Below are positions 43,618 to 52,878 of a stretch of 64,000 nucleotides of DNA, piece by piece (position 1 is the first letter of the stretch; every line of letters begins with the position of its first letter). The translations under genes and the position numbers were made by a program. The notes below the pieces were generated by a model, which was not told the DNA's origin, ran no database searches, and was given only the letters and a program-made list of their open reading frames with translations. Source of the DNA: Streptomyces mutabilis (GTDB lineage: Bacteria > Actinomycetota > Actinomycetes > Streptomycetales > Streptomycetaceae); assembly GCF_014649815.1 (NCBI RefSeq), contig NZ_BMTT01000013.1, forward strand, positions 124,001 to 188,000, written 5' to 3'.

Positions 43618-43884
43618 GTGAGACTGACGCCCGCCTCGATGCCGAGCACCGTGTGGCCCGCCTTCTTCCTCCGGGTCCAGTCGCCCGTGCCGACGGTGCA
43701 GATCGGCGGCGGCGTCTTCCTGCTGGTCGTGGTCTCGCCGTCCGGCGCCCGCGGCACACCGGAGTGGCGGCTCGCTTCCACACCGATTTCGTGGCTGACC
43801 GACGCGCTCGTCGTCAGCAGCGCCGCGATCCTGTACGTCGGCGTCTACCGAGTACTGGAGACGGTCGGCGTGGTGACGGAGTGA
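43618..43884 (+). CDS. Hypothetical small membrane protein
   Basis: An 88-residue frame with GTG start and GGGAGG about eight bases upstream. Two hydrophobic segments are present: QIGGGVFLLVVV and DALVVSSAAILYVGVYRVL. Strong GC3 bias supports coding. It may be intact or the end of a larger membrane protein. It partly overlaps the opposite-strand remnant. Function unknown. Confidence 0.5.
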   Translation: MRLTPASMPSTVWPAFFLRVQSPVPTVQIGGGVFLLVVVSPSGARGTPEWRLASTPISWLTDALVVSSAAILYVGVYRVLETVGVVTE

Positions 43885-43936
43885 CGCTCCGGGGCCCTAA
43901 GGCTTGCTTCCCGCCGTACGGGAAACCTGAGGCGCC

Positions 43937-45286
43937 ATGGCGAGACTCGAAACCCGACCCCCGGCGGACACCCCCGGCAGTCCCGCGCTCAAACGCGCGC
44001 TGACCACTCCGCTGCTGTACTTCTTCATCCTCGGCGACGTCCTCGGCGCCGGCGTCTACGTCCTGGTCGGACAGGTGGCCGCCGACGCCGGGGGAGCGGT
44101 GTGGGTGCCGCTGGCCGTCGCGCTGCTGCTGGCGATGCTGACCGCCGCCTCCTACGCCGAGCTGGCGACGAAGTACCCCCGCGCGGGCGGCGCCTCCCAC
44201 TACGCCACCCGCGCCTTCGGGCCGTTCGCCGGGTTCGTCGCAGGCTTCTGCATGCTGGCCGCCGGCATCGTCTCCGTGGCCGCGCTGGCCCGCGGCTTCG
44301 GCGGCGACTACCTGTCGGAGTTCGTGACCCTGCCCGTGGGCCTCGTCGCCGTGCTGTTCCTCGCCGTGCTGGCGCTGGTCAACGCCCGGGGCATCAAGGA
44401 GTCCACCCGGGCCAACGTCGCCGCCACCGTCGTCGAGGTCGGCGGCCTCCTGGTCATCGTCGCCCTCGGTGGCTGGCTGCTGCTGCGGGGTGACGGCGAC
44501 GTGGGGCGGCTGGGACAGCTGGGCACACCGGAGAAGGGGGCCGCGGCGGCCGTACTGAGCGGTTCCGTGCTGGCGTACTACTCCTTCGTCGGCTTCGAGA
44601 CCTCGGTGAACGTCGCCGAGGAGACGCGCGACCCCCGCCGCTCCTACCCGCGTGCCCTGTTCGGCGCCCTCGCCACCGCCGGCGCCGTGTACGTGCTGGT
44701 GGGCGTCGCCGCGTCGGTCGCCGTCCCGACGGCCCGGCTGGCGGGGTCGAGCGGACCGCTGCTGGAGGTCGTCGAGGAGGCCGGCGGTGTGTCGACCCGC
44801 TTGTTCAGCGCCATCGCCCTCGTCGCGGTGGCGAACGGGGCGCTGCTCACCGGCATCATGTCCTCCCGCCTGGCCTACGGCATGGCCAAGGACGGGTTGC
44901 TGCCCGCCGCGCTGACCAAGGTGCTGCCGGGCCGCCGCACGCCGTGGGCCGCGATCGCGGTCACGACCCTGCTGTCGATGCTCCTCGCCCTCACCGGCAG
45001 CGTCGCCACCCTGGCGTCCACCCTGGTCCTCCTGCTGCTCGTGGTCTTCCTCATGGTCAACACGGCCGTACTCGTCCTGCGCCGCGACGACCGCGGCGAG
45101 GCGGACCACTTCCGGGCGCCGACCGTGCTCCCCGTGCTGGGCGCGGCCTCCTGCGTCGCGCTCGCCACGCAGATCGAGGCGGAGGTGTGGCTGCGCGGAC
45201 TGCTGGTGGTGGCCGTCGGAACGGTGCTGGCCGCACTCGCCGCCGTACGGCGGGGCGGACGGGCGCGCGGGGGCGGGCGCGAGTAG
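43937..45286 (+). CDS. APC family amino-acid permease
   Basis: A 449-residue permease with about twelve helices. The consensus APC motif GDVLGAGVYVLVGQVAADAG is in TM1, and FVGFETSVNVAEETRDPRR follows TM6. It probably imports an amino acid or cation by proton symport. A short dyad (ttcccg-ccgta-cgggaa at 43908-43924) lies just upstream. It is convergent with the cobalt transporter operon. Confidence 0.88.
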   Translation: MARLETRPPADTPGSPALKRALTTPLLYFFILGDVLGAGVYVLVGQVAADAGGAVWVPLAVALLLAMLTAASYAELATKYPRAGGASHYATRAFGPFAGFVAGFCMLAAGIVSVAALARGFGGDYLSEFVTLPVGLVAVLFLAVLALVNARGIKESTRANVAATVVEVGGLLVIVALGGWLLLRGDGDVGRLGQLGTPEKGAAAAVLSGSVLAYYSFVGFETSVNVAEETRDPRRSYPRALFGALATAGAVYVLVGVAASVAVPTARLAGSSGPLLEVVEEAGGVSTRLFSAIALVAVANGALLTGIMSSRLAYGMAKDGLLPAALTKVLPGRRTPWAAIAVTTLLSMLLALTGSVATLASTLVLLLLVVFLMVNTAVLVLRRDDRGEADHFRAPTVLPVLGAASCVALATQIEAEVWLRGLLVVAVGTVLAALAAVRRGGRARGGGRE

Positions 45287-45395
45287 CCGGGCGGCGGCGA
45301 GAGGCTGGACGTCGTTGCGCCGTGCCGTGCCGTTCAGCCGGCCTGGACGACGCAGCCCAGCGCGAGCGGCGCGAGGATTGCCTCGAAGCCGCCCG

Positions 45396-46256
45396 TCACT
45401 CGGCCGCCGCGGTCAGCGCGGCCAGCTCCTCGGCGGTGCGCGGGCCCGCCGCCGAGTCCGCCAGCAGCCCCCGCGCGCGCAGCACCCGGGCCGCCGCCAC
45501 GCCCCACGGCAGGCGCAGCCCGGCCCGCCGCAGCGACTCGGTGCGGGCAAGCGTCGAGGCCGTCGGGCCGGTGTGCACGCCGGTCGGGGTGAGCAGCGCG
45601 GCGTCGTCGGACCAGCGCAGGGCGAGGTCGACGTCGTGGGTGGCCATCACCACCGTGGTGCCGCCCGCGCGCAGCCCGTCCAGGGTGGCGAGCAGCCGCT
45701 CCTGCCCGTCCGGGTCGAGCCCGGCGGTCGGCTCGTCCAGGATCAGCACCCGGGGCCGCATCGCCACCGCACCGGCGATCGCGGCCCGCTTGCGCTGCCC
45801 GTAGGACAGCAGGTGGGTGGGCCGGTCGGCCAGCGCGGTGATGTCCAGCGCGGCGAGCGCGTCGTCCACCCGGGAGCGGACCTCCGCGTCGGACAGGCCC
45901 AGGTTCAGCGGCCCGAAGGACACGTCCTGCGCCACGGACGCCGCGAAGAGCTGGTCGTCCGGATCCTGCACCACCAGCTGCACGGTGGTCCGCAGCCGGG
46001 TCAGGCCCCTGCGGTCGTACGTCACCGGCTCACCGTCGACCGTCAACCGCCCGGCGCGCGGCCGGAGTCCGCCGCTGAGCAGCCGCATCAGCGTGGTCTT
46101 GCCGCTGCCGTTGCGCCCCAGCAGCGCCAGGGCGCGCCCCTCGCGCACCGCGAAGTCCAGGCCGGTGAGCACGTCCGGCCCCTCCTCGTACGCGAAGGAC
46201 GCGCCCCGCAGGGCGACCGGGGCAGGGGGGTGCGGTGACTGCGCCGGTTCGCTCAT
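45396..46256 (-). CDS. cbiO: Cobalt ECF transporter ATPase CbiO
   Basis: A 286-residue ABC ATPase. Walker A is GRNGSGKTT, the Q-loop VVQDPDDQLFAASV is typical of CbiO/EcfA, the signature is LSYGQRKR and Walker B RVLILDEPTAGLD. It drives Co2+ import for cobalamin synthesis with CbiM, CbiN and CbiQ. The start overlaps the cbiQ stop by four bases. Confidence 0.94.
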   Translation of the reverse strand: MSEPAQSPHPPAPVALRGASFAYEEGPDVLTGLDFAVREGRALALLGRNGSGKTTLMRLLSGGLRPRAGRLTVDGEPVTYDRRGLTRLRTTVQLVVQDPDDQLFAASVAQDVSFGPLNLGLSDAEVRSRVDDALAALDITALADRPTHLLSYGQRKRAAIAGAVAMRPRVLILDEPTAGLDPDGQERLLATLDGLRAGGTTVVMATHDVDLALRWSDDAALLTPTGVHTGPTASTLARTESLRRAGLRLPWGVAAARVLRARGLLADSAAGPRTAEELAALTAAAE

Positions 46257-47002
46257 GACAGCGGTCCTTCCAGTACGAGGGTGAGGGCGGCCAGCGCCGC
46301 CAGCAGCGCGACGCTCGCCGCCGTGAACGGCACCGACACGCGCGTCTCGGGCACCAGCACGCGCAGGGTCCCGTCGTAGCCGCGCCCGGCGAGCCCGGAC
46401 TGGAGCCGCGCCGCCCGGTCGAAGGCCCGCACGAACGCCGTGGCCCCCAGCCCGCCGAGCGACCGCCAGGCGGCGGCCCGGGTGGTGTGCCCCAGCCGCG
46501 CCGCCTGCGCCTGACGCACCCGGCGCACGGAGTCCAGCAACAGGAAACTCATCCGGTACGTCACCAGGGCCACGTCCACCACCGGCGCGGGCACCCCGGC
46601 CCGCACCAACCGGGGCAGCAGGTCGGACACGGGCGTGGTGAACGCGAACAGCAGCATTCCGAGCGAGGCCGCCGAGGTGCGCAGCAGCAGCTCACCCGCG
46701 CGCTCCGGTCCGCCGTCCGCCGCCGCGAGGAACCCGCCCGGACCCCCGACCCGCACGAGCAGCGGCAGCGCCCCCGTCACACAGAAGCCCAGCGGCACCC
46801 GGTATGCCCGCCACAGCCGCCGCCACGGCACACCCGCCGGGCCGAGCAGCACGGTGAGCGCCGCCACCAGCACCAGCGCCGCGCCCGGCCAGGGCGGCAG
46901 CGAGATCGCCAACACGGTCAGACCCAGCCCCAGCACGGCCTTGTCCACGGGATGCCGGCGGCGCCAGCGACTGCTGTGCGCCGCGGCGTCGATCGGCAGC
47001 AC
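46253..47002 (-). CDS. cbiQ: Cobalt ECF transporter transmembrane protein CbiQ
   Basis: A 249-residue membrane protein with about five helices and the coupling motif region RAFDRAARLQSGLAGRGYDG, which contains the Ala-Arg-Gly type motif contacting CbiO. It forms the T-component of the cobalt transporter. It starts right after cbiN and overlaps cbiO. Confidence 0.92.
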   Translation of the reverse strand: MLPIDAAAHSSRWRRRHPVDKAVLGLGLTVLAISLPPWPGAALVLVAALTVLLGPAGVPWRRLWRAYRVPLGFCVTGALPLLVRVGGPGGFLAAADGGPERAGELLLRTSAASLGMLLFAFTTPVSDLLPRLVRAGVPAPVVDVALVTYRMSFLLLDSVRRVRQAQAARLGHTTRAAAWRSLGGLGATAFVRAFDRAARLQSGLAGRGYDGTLRVLVPETRVSVPFTAASVALLAALAALTLVLEGPLS

Positions 47003-47416
47003 TCAGTTCCCTCCGGTGGAGTTCACCCCGCGGGAGCTCCCTCCGGAGGAGTCTCCCCCAGGGAAGTCCTCCTCGGGGGCATCCGCCGCGGGGAAGTGCC
47101 TCGGCGTCGCCGACGCCCGCTCCTCGCCCTGCCGGCGCCCCCGGCGCAGCCCGAAGTAGTAGGCCAGCACGCCCGCGCCGATCGCGGCCTGCAGGGCGAA
47201 CAGTGCCGACTCGATCTCCCCGGACGGAGGTTCGTACAGCGGGGAGAACCACGGCTCGTAGTCCGGTTCGATCTCGGTGATCGCCGTCTCCGCCTCCGCA
47301 TCGGCACCGGCGAACGGCTCCTCCTTGTGGTCGCCGAGCCCCAGCACCAGCGGCAGCACCGCGAGCGCCGCCACGGCGAGCAGCAGCAGGGCGTTGATCC
47401 TCGCGTTGCGGCTCAT
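47003..47416 (-). CDS. cbiN: Cobalt transporter subunit CbiN
   Basis: A 137-residue protein. CbiN proper (about 1-95) has two membrane helices flanking [21 protein letters not shown], the conserved outside loop. The last 40 residues are an unusual Ser/Gly/Glu-rich tail encoded by repetitive purine/pyrimidine-rich DNA. Typical CbiN is about 90-110 residues, so the tail is extra. It overlaps cbiM by ATGA. Confidence 0.92.
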   Translation of the reverse strand: MSRNARINALLLLAVAALAVLPLVLGLGDHKEEPFAGADAEAETAITEIEPDYEPWFSPLYEPPSGEIESALFALQAAIGAGVLAYYFGLRRGRRQGEERASATPRHFPAADAPEEDFPGGDSSGGSSRGVNSTGGN

Positions 47417-48108
47417 CGGGCCACCGCCTGCTTCTCGGTCCGCGTCTTGGTCAGCAGCACGCCCAGCCGGGTCAGTTCGCCCTTGCTGGACTGCACCAGC
47501 AACCGCATCACGATCACCGTGAGCAGGCCCTCGCTCACCGCCAGCGGGATCTGCGTCACGGCGAAGACGGCCCCGAACTTGCCGAGCGCGCCCGGGAACC
47601 CGCTGATCGGGTCGGGGAAGGCGAGCGCCAGCTGCACGCTGGTGATGCAGTACGTCGACAGGTCGGCGACGAACGCGCCGGCGAACACGGTGACCATCAG
47701 CGGCACGTCGTACCGGCGCAGCAGCCGGTAGACGCCGTATCCGGCCCAGGGGCCGGCGATCGCCATCGAGAAGACGTTGGCGCCGAGCGTGGTCAGCCCG
47801 CCGTGCGCGAGCAGCAGCGCCTGGAAGAGCAGGGTGATGGTGCCCAGCACCGCCATGACCGGCGGGCGGAACAGGATCGCGCCCAGACCGGTGCCGGTCG
47901 GGTGCGAACAACTCCCGGTGACAGAGGGCAGTTTCAGGGCCGACAGGACGAACGTGAAGGCTCCGGAGGCGCCGAGGAGCAAGGTGCTCTCCGGGTGCTC
48001 CCTGACCTCGCGGGTGAGTGACCGTGCTCCGTGGACGACGAACGGCGCGGACGCGACACCCCAGGCGATCGCGTGCGCCGGTGGCAGAAAGCCCTCGGCT
48101 ATGTGCAT
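47413..48108 (-). CDS. cbiM: Cobalt transporter substrate-binding protein CbiM
   Basis: A 231-residue membrane protein starting [17 protein letters not shown]. The N-terminal Met-His-Ile places the metal-binding His at position 2, as in characterised CbiM. Further His are in [10 protein letters not shown]. It recognises Co2+ and is first in the cbiMNQO operon. A cobalamin riboswitch lies upstream. The frame is open further 5' but the conserved N-terminus fixes ATG 48108. Confidence 0.95.
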   Translation of the reverse strand: MHIAEGFLPPAHAIAWGVASAPFVVHGARSLTREVREHPESTLLLGASGAFTFVLSALKLPSVTGSCSHPTGTGLGAILFRPPVMAVLGTITLLFQALLLAHGGLTTLGANVFSMAIAGPWAGYGVYRLLRRYDVPLMVTVFAGAFVADLSTYCITSVQLALAFPDPISGFPGALGKFGAVFAVTQIPLAVSEGLLTVIVMRLLVQSSKGELTRLGVLLTKTRTEKQAVAR

Positions 48109-48151
48109 GACTCGGCAGACCCTCTCCAGCACCTCGTGGATGGACGACGCG

Positions 48152-48312
48152 CCTTGGCCGGTCTCCTGGCTTACGGGTACCACCGCCCGTGCTCCGCCTT
48201 CCCGGGTCACGCATGACCCAGTGGCTGCCCGCGAGGGCCGGAGCCGGACTTCCCGATTCACAGTGGCGAGGGCCGCACCGGCATCACACCGGATTTCCCG
48301 TTCACCAAGGCG
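48152..48312 (-). ncRNA. Cobalamin riboswitch
   Basis: Reading the minus strand 5' to 3', conserved pieces occur in order: ccggtgtgatgccggtgcgg, gccactgtgaatcgggaa, the B12-box-like gcagccactgg, ccgggaaggcgg, and the closing gtaagccaggagaccggcc. The order and spacing fit the B12 riboswitch. It ends about 45 bases before cbiM and should shut the operon when cobalamin is plentiful. Confidence 0.9.
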
Positions 48313-48383
48313 TGATGACGGTAGTGCTCCCGCAAGGGTGGTGACAAGCGGGCCTCCCGCCCCGACGGGCGCGTGTGCCGCTC

Positions 48384-48521
48384 TCAGCCGGGCTTGTCCC
48401 CCTGGCGCTCCATCCGGGCGTACTCCTCGTCGCTCGTCTCGCCGCAGCCCAAGCGCGTGCCGTCGTGGAGCAGCACCTCCGGGCTGGCGATGCTGTCGAC
48501 GGCCTTGCCGTGCGCCTCCAT
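48384..48521 (-). CDS. Small hypothetical protein (45 aa)
   Basis: A 45-residue protein starting [20 protein letters not shown], with GGAG seven bases before ATG. The rest ([16 protein letters not shown]) is hydrophilic. The upstream extension of the frame is antisense-like and dropped. It lies upstream of the cbiM riboswitch on the same strand. Function unknown. Confidence 0.6.
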   Translation of the reverse strand: MEAHGKAVDSIASPEVLLHDGTRLGCGETSDEEYARMERQGDKPG

Positions 48522-48715
48522 GGGAGACTCCTTCGGCTGTCGGCGCGGCAACGGCGGCGCGCGTGGTGCGGCCATCGCTGAGTACCCCGGCCCCTGCGGC
48601 GGCAACCGCCGGACACGGAGCGTCGCGAACCGTGTCGGTGTTGGGCCGAACGGGTGACTTGGCGTAAGAATTGGCTGGTGCACGCAATGAAGGCGAGTGG
48701 ATTTCGGGGGAACCG

Positions 48716-49108
48716 GTGAACAGCCACGACGTCACCGATGAACAGTGGGAAGGGCTCGCCCAGGTCGTTCCGTTGCGCGGGCGCGACGCCTGGCCGTCCT
48801 CGGTCGGGCACCGGGCGCTGCCGGAGGCGGTGACGGAGACCCGCCGCCGGTTCGTCGTGCTTCGGGTCAACGTGTTCGCGGACGCCCGCGAGGTCGCCGA
48901 GACACTGATGGCGGGCATTCCGGTCCTTCTGGACCTGACCAGCGCGGAGACGGAGGTCGCCAAGCGGGTCCTGGACTTCAGCACCGGCGTCGTCTTCGGC
49001 CTGGCCAGCGGGATGCATCGGGTGGACCGCAACGTCTTCCTGCTCACCCCGGCCGGGACCGAGGTGAACGGGCTGATGGAGGGGGCCGCGGACGTCCCCG
49101 GAGTGTGA
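48716..49108 (+). CDS. sflB: SepF-like protein SflB
   Basis: A 130-residue SepF-family protein (DUF552): [20 protein letters not shown] and [20 protein letters not shown]. SepF links FtsZ to the membrane. Streptomyces have three SepF-like proteins, and this shorter one with a diverged N-terminus matches SflB as I recall. It lacks the long linker and N-terminal amphipathic helix of true SepF. GTG 48716 follows GGGGGAA. Confidence 0.8.
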   Translation: MNSHDVTDEQWEGLAQVVPLRGRDAWPSSVGHRALPEAVTETRRRFVVLRVNVFADAREVAETLMAGIPVLLDLTSAETEVAKRVLDFSTGVVFGLASGMHRVDRNVFLLTPAGTEVNGLMEGAADVPGV

Positions 49109-49203
49109 CGCGCCCGCCCGGTCCTGACGACCGCGTCCCCCGATCGTAGGAACGCCTTCCGGGCAAAACGGTTCGGCGTACGGCGCGGTCATACGGTCCG
49201 ACC

Positions 49204-50358
49204 ATGGCAGCGCCACCTGCGTCGACGGCCTCCGTCACCCCGCTCCCGAACCGGCCCCGCGTCACCGAACTGCGGCTGTCCGCCTTCGCCGGGCACCGGC
49301 GCGCCGTGCTGCCGTTCGGGCCGCTCACCGTGCTCGCCGGCCCCAGCGGCTGCGGCAAGACCACCGCCCTCAGGGCGTACGACGCGCTGGCCCGGCTCGG
49401 TGGCGGCGCCGAGCTCGCGGTGGCGTTCCCCGAGCCGGTGGCCTGCGTGCCCGAGCGGGCCCGGCCCGACGCCCAGCGCCGCCGCGGCTTCCGCATCGGC
49501 TGCACGGCCGACGGAGCGGCGGGCCCGGTCCACCTGGACGTCGCCGTGCAGGCGGAGCCCGAGCTGCGCATCGTGGGGGAACGGCTGACGGCCGACGGGG
49601 TCGTCCTGCTGGAGACGGCCCTGCGTGACCCCGGTCGCCGCGCCGTGCAGGCGGCCTGGCACACGGCCGGGCCGTCGCCCGTGACCCGGGCCCCGCTGCC
49701 GGACGACCGGCTCGGCACCCCGCTGCTGCCGCTCAGGGTGGCGGGAAAGACGGACGGGCAGCGCAAAGTGCTGGCCGCGGCGGAGCAGATGGTGGTCGCC
49801 CTGCGGTCCGTCTTCGCCTGCGATCCGCGACCCGGCCGGATGCGGAAACCCGTGCCCACCGGCTCCGGGCGACTGCTCAGCGGCTGCGACAACCTCGCCG
49901 ACGTGCTGTGGCGCACCCGCACCGAGTGCGGACGGCGGCACGCGCAGTTCGTCGCCGCGGTACGCGACGGCTGTGCGGGGCCCGTCGCGGACGTCCTGGC
50001 CGAGCCGTCCGTCGGCGGCGTCGTCCGCGCCCTGCTGGACCGGGGCGACGGAACCCGCACCGGACTGGCCCGGCTCGGCTACGGCGAGCTGCGCTACCTC
50101 GCCCTCGCGCTGGTCCTGTTCACCGGGCCCGGGGTGCTGGAGGTCGACCCGGCCGGCGAGGTGCCCGCCGCGCTCCAGACGCTCACCGTCCTCGCCGACG
50201 GCTTCGACCGCGGCATGGACGTGCGGCAGCGGGCGGAACTGCTGCGGCTCGCCGCCCGGATGTGCGACCGCGGGCACATCCGCCTCGTCGCGGCCGTCGC
50301 CGACGCCTCGTGGGCGGCCGGGGCGGACGGCGTCACGGTGGTACACCTGGAGCCGTGA
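49204..50358 (+). CDS. P-loop ATPase of RecF/AAA type
   Basis: A 384-residue ATPase. The N-terminus TELRLSAFAGHRRAVLPFGP leads into Walker A GPSGCGKTT, as in RecF/OLD-like ATPases that sit on DNA or toxins. The Walker B region is near VLFTGPGVLEVDP, without a classic DE. A signature-like LGYGELRYLALALVL is present. The function is unknown; no nuclease domain is seen. GTGA overlap couples it to the MazG-like gene. Confidence 0.8.
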   Translation: MAAPPASTASVTPLPNRPRVTELRLSAFAGHRRAVLPFGPLTVLAGPSGCGKTTALRAYDALARLGGGAELAVAFPEPVACVPERARPDAQRRRGFRIGCTADGAAGPVHLDVAVQAEPELRIVGERLTADGVVLLETALRDPGRRAVQAAWHTAGPSPVTRAPLPDDRLGTPLLPLRVAGKTDGQRKVLAAAEQMVVALRSVFACDPRPGRMRKPVPTGSGRLLSGCDNLADVLWRTRTECGRRHAQFVAAVRDGCAGPVADVLAEPSVGGVVRALLDRGDGTRTGLARLGYGELRYLALALVLFTGPGVLEVDPAGEVPAALQTLTVLADGFDRGMDVRQRAELLRLAARMCDRGHIRLVAAVADASWAAGADGVTVVHLEP

Positions 50359-50699
50359 CCGAGCAACCCCTGGACCTCGCGGTACTGCAGCGCAGGCTGG
50401 CCGAGTTCGCGGCCGCGCGGCAGTGGCAGCCGTACCACACCCCGAAGAACCTGGTCGCCGCGCTCAGCGTGGAGGCCTCCGAACTCGTCGAGATCTTCCA
50501 ATGGCTGACGCCGGAGGAGTCGGCCCGCGTCATGACCGACCCGGACACCGCGCACCGGGTCCGGGACGAGGTCGCCGACGTGCTGGCGTACCTGCTCCAG
50601 TTCTGCGAGGTGCTGGGCGTCGACCCGCTGGCCGCTCTGGAGGCCAAGATCGAGCGGAACGAGCTCAGGTTTCCGGTGCGTGGGGAACCGGAAGGCTGA
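50355..50699 (+). CDS. MazG-like nucleotide pyrophosphohydrolase
   Basis: A 114-residue all-alpha NTP pyrophosphatase. The metal-binding EExxE-type helix is EASELVEIFQWL, and DEVADVLAYLLQF supplies the second set of acidic residues. It hydrolyses non-canonical or excess NTP/dNTP. It is translationally coupled to the upstream ATPase, which suggests one functional unit. Confidence 0.88.
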   Translation: MTEQPLDLAVLQRRLAEFAAARQWQPYHTPKNLVAALSVEASELVEIFQWLTPEESARVMTDPDTAHRVRDEVADVLAYLLQFCEVLGVDPLAALEAKIERNELRFPVRGEPEG

Positions 50700-50719
50700 G
50701 CGAGGAGGAGGGGCCACCT

Positions 50720-50780
50720 CCGTTATCACTCTACGCAGTCGTTAACGGGCTGGAAATCAATTTGTTGTCCGAAGATTTCC
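50720..50780 (+). promoter_or_regulatory. Two inverted repeats upstream of DUF6099 gene
   Basis: ccgtta...taacgg (50720-50748) and ggaaatc...gatttcc (50752-50780) lie in an unusually AT-rich stretch. They are probably operators or promoter elements for the following gene. Confidence 0.45.
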
Positions 50781-50884
50781 GCCTTCCTCTGGCTTTTCGT
50801 CCCACACGCCTTCACTCTGGGTAGTGAACAACGGAGTTCGGGCGGACGCGCCGTGTGCGCGTCGGACACAGACGGGGGCAGCGC

Positions 50885-51355
50885 ATGGACGCTGTGCGGC
50901 TCATCGTGACGAGTGGGCGTGCCCTGGCAGCCGGCGGCGAGGTGCCGGACATCCTGACGGAGGTATGGCAGGTGCAGGCCCTGGCGCAGGCGATCGGCAG
51001 TCGGCTGGCGGTCTACGGACCACCCGAACTGCGCGGCGAGGCGATCGGATTGACGGAGCTGGCGGGCCGCGGCTGCGGAGTGCTGCGCACCCCCGAGCTG
51101 GCGCCGGACGAGTTGCGCGCCGCCCAGCTGACCGAACTGGGCGACGCCCGCCAGGCGCTGATGCGGCTCGGCACCCTGCTCGGCGAGACCGGCATCGCCC
51201 TGGTCGGTGCGGCCTGCGCGGCGGACGACGAGGCCACGTACTGGCAGTGCATGGAGGCCATCGACGCGGCGGACGAGTCCCGGGACCGGGTCCTGGAGAT
51301 GCTGCGCAAACTGGCCGACCGGGACGCGGACTTACCGGAGCGGGAGGCGGGCTAG
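50885..51355 (+). CDS. DUF6099 family protein
   Basis: A 156-residue helical protein starting MDAVRLIVTSGRALAAGGEV, matching the Streptomyces DUF6099 family as I recall. It is mostly alpha-helical and Ala/Leu-rich, with no membrane segment. Function unknown. Its TAG stop overlaps the opposite stop of the next gene by four bases. Confidence 0.72.
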   Translation: MDAVRLIVTSGRALAAGGEVPDILTEVWQVQALAQAIGSRLAVYGPPELRGEAIGLTELAGRGCGVLRTPELAPDELRAAQLTELGDARQALMRLGTLLGETGIALVGAACAADDEATYWQCMEAIDAADESRDRVLEMLRKLADRDADLPEREAG

Positions 51356-51564
51356 ACACGACACCCGCCACTCGCACCCGCGTACAGCCCCAGTCGTCGC
51401 GCCGCTCCTCGTCGGCCGGCCCCTCCGGGCCCCGCCGACTGGAGGCCGGCGTCCAGGGCCGACAGGTCCGCGTTCAGCGCCGCCATCAGCTCCTGCATCT
51501 GCCGGAGCAGCCCGTGCGGCCGGGTATCCGCCCCGTCCTGCCGGGGCACGCTCTCTTCGGACAT
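51352..51564 (-). CDS. Small hypothetical protein (70 aa)
   Basis: A 70-residue protein starting MSEESVPRQDGADTRPHGLL, with a GAGGAGG site before ATG. The middle, MQELMAALNADLSALDAGLQ, is a likely amphipathic or coiled-coil helix. The end is Gly/Arg-rich. Convergent with DUF6099. Function unknown. Confidence 0.62.
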   Translation of the reverse strand: MSEESVPRQDGADTRPHGLLRQMQELMAALNADLSALDAGLQSAGPGGAGRRGAARRLGLYAGASGGCRV

Positions 51565-51808
51565 GGCGGCCTCCTCGGCCCCGGCCCCCACGGGGAGGCC
51601 GACACGGTTGACGCACCGGCGCACACGCCCGGCGCGGATGCCGGACGATCCGGCTCCGCCCCGGCAAACGATCACCGTCCGGCCCGGTCACTGGCCCGGC
51701 CGCGCACCGGCCCGCGGTTGACGCGAATTCACCCTAGGAGGTCCGAGAACACCCCGGGGCGGCCGGAGCCGGTGCGGCGGACCCGCACCGAGCAGGCAGG
51801 ATGGAGAC

Positions 51809-52732
51809 ATGGATCTCCGCATCTTCACCGAGCCCCAGCAGGGGGCCACCTACGACACCTTGCTCACCGTCGCCAAGGCCACCGAGGACCTCGGATTCGA
51901 CGCCTTCTTCCGCAGCGACCACTACCTCCGCATGGGCTCCGTCGACGGCCTCCCCGGCCCCACCGACGCCTGGATCACCCTGGCCGGCCTCGCCCGCGAG
52001 ACCGAGCGCATCCGGCTCGGCACCCTCATGACCGCCGGCACCTTCCGGCTGCCCGGCGTCCTCGCCATCCAGGTCGCCCAGGTCGACCAGATGTCCGGCG
52101 GCCGCGTCGAACTCGGCCTCGGCGCCGGCTGGTTCGAGGAGGAGCACAAGGCGTACGGCATCCCCTTCCCGAGGGAGAAGTTCGCCCGCCTGGAAGAGCA
52201 GCTCGAGATCGTCACCGGCCTGTGGGCCACCGAGATCGGCAAGACCTTCGACTTCCACGGCAGGTTCTACGACCTCACCGAGTCGCCTGCGCTGCCCAAG
52301 CCCGCGCAGGCGAAGGTCCCGGTGCTCATCGGCGGCCACGGCGCCACCCGCACCCCGCGCCTCGCCGCACGGTACGCCGACGAGTTCAACATCCCCTTCG
52401 CCTCCATCGAGGACACCGAGCGCCAGTTCGGCCGGGTGCGGGCCGCCGCCGAAGAGGCCGGCCGCCCGGCGGACGCCCTCACCTACTCCAACGCCCTCGT
52501 CGCCTGCGTCGGCAAGGACGACGCCGAGGTCGCCCGCCGCGCCGCCGTCATCGGCCGCGAGGTCGACGAGCTCAAGGCCAACGGCCTGGCGGGCTCCCCG
52601 GCCGAGGTCGTCGACAAGATCGGCCGGTACGCCGCGGTCGGCGCCCAGCGGATCTACCTGCAGATCCTGGACCTCGACGACCTGGACCACCTTGAGCTGA
52701 TCTCCTCCCAGGTCCAGTCCCAACTGGTCTGA
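51809..52732 (+). CDS. F420-dependent LLM-class oxidoreductase
   Basis: A 307-residue luciferase-like protein. The opening MDLRIFTEPQQGATYDTLLT, the segment FFRSDHYLRMG and LGLGAGWFEEEHKAYG are typical of actinobacterial F420-dependent LLM oxidoreductases. The product is probably a hydride-transferring enzyme on an unknown substrate. A terminator follows. Confidence 0.88.
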   Translation: MDLRIFTEPQQGATYDTLLTVAKATEDLGFDAFFRSDHYLRMGSVDGLPGPTDAWITLAGLARETERIRLGTLMTAGTFRLPGVLAIQVAQVDQMSGGRVELGLGAGWFEEEHKAYGIPFPREKFARLEEQLEIVTGLWATEIGKTFDFHGRFYDLTESPALPKPAQAKVPVLIGGHGATRTPRLAARYADEFNIPFASIEDTERQFGRVRAAAEEAGRPADALTYSNALVACVGKDDAEVARRAAVIGREVDELKANGLAGSPAEVVDKIGRYAAVGAQRIYLQILDLDDLDHLELISSQVQSQLV

Positions 52733-52797
52733 GACCGCCGCGCGGATAACCGAAGGCGCCGGTCACCCGCCCTGTGCGATGGTGTGACCGTCCTGCC

Positions 52798-52830
52798 GGA
52801 GCCCCCGGGGAACACCGACCCGGGGGCTCC
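52798..52830. terminator. Terminator after LLM gene
   Basis: A perfect 12-bp stem (ggagcccccggg with its complement at 52819-52830) has a 9-nt loop, 49 bases before the hen1 start. Confidence 0.85.
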
Positions 52831-52878
52831 CGCGCGTACGGCACCCGTCACATCCACCCGGCCGGAGAGGCCCTCCCC

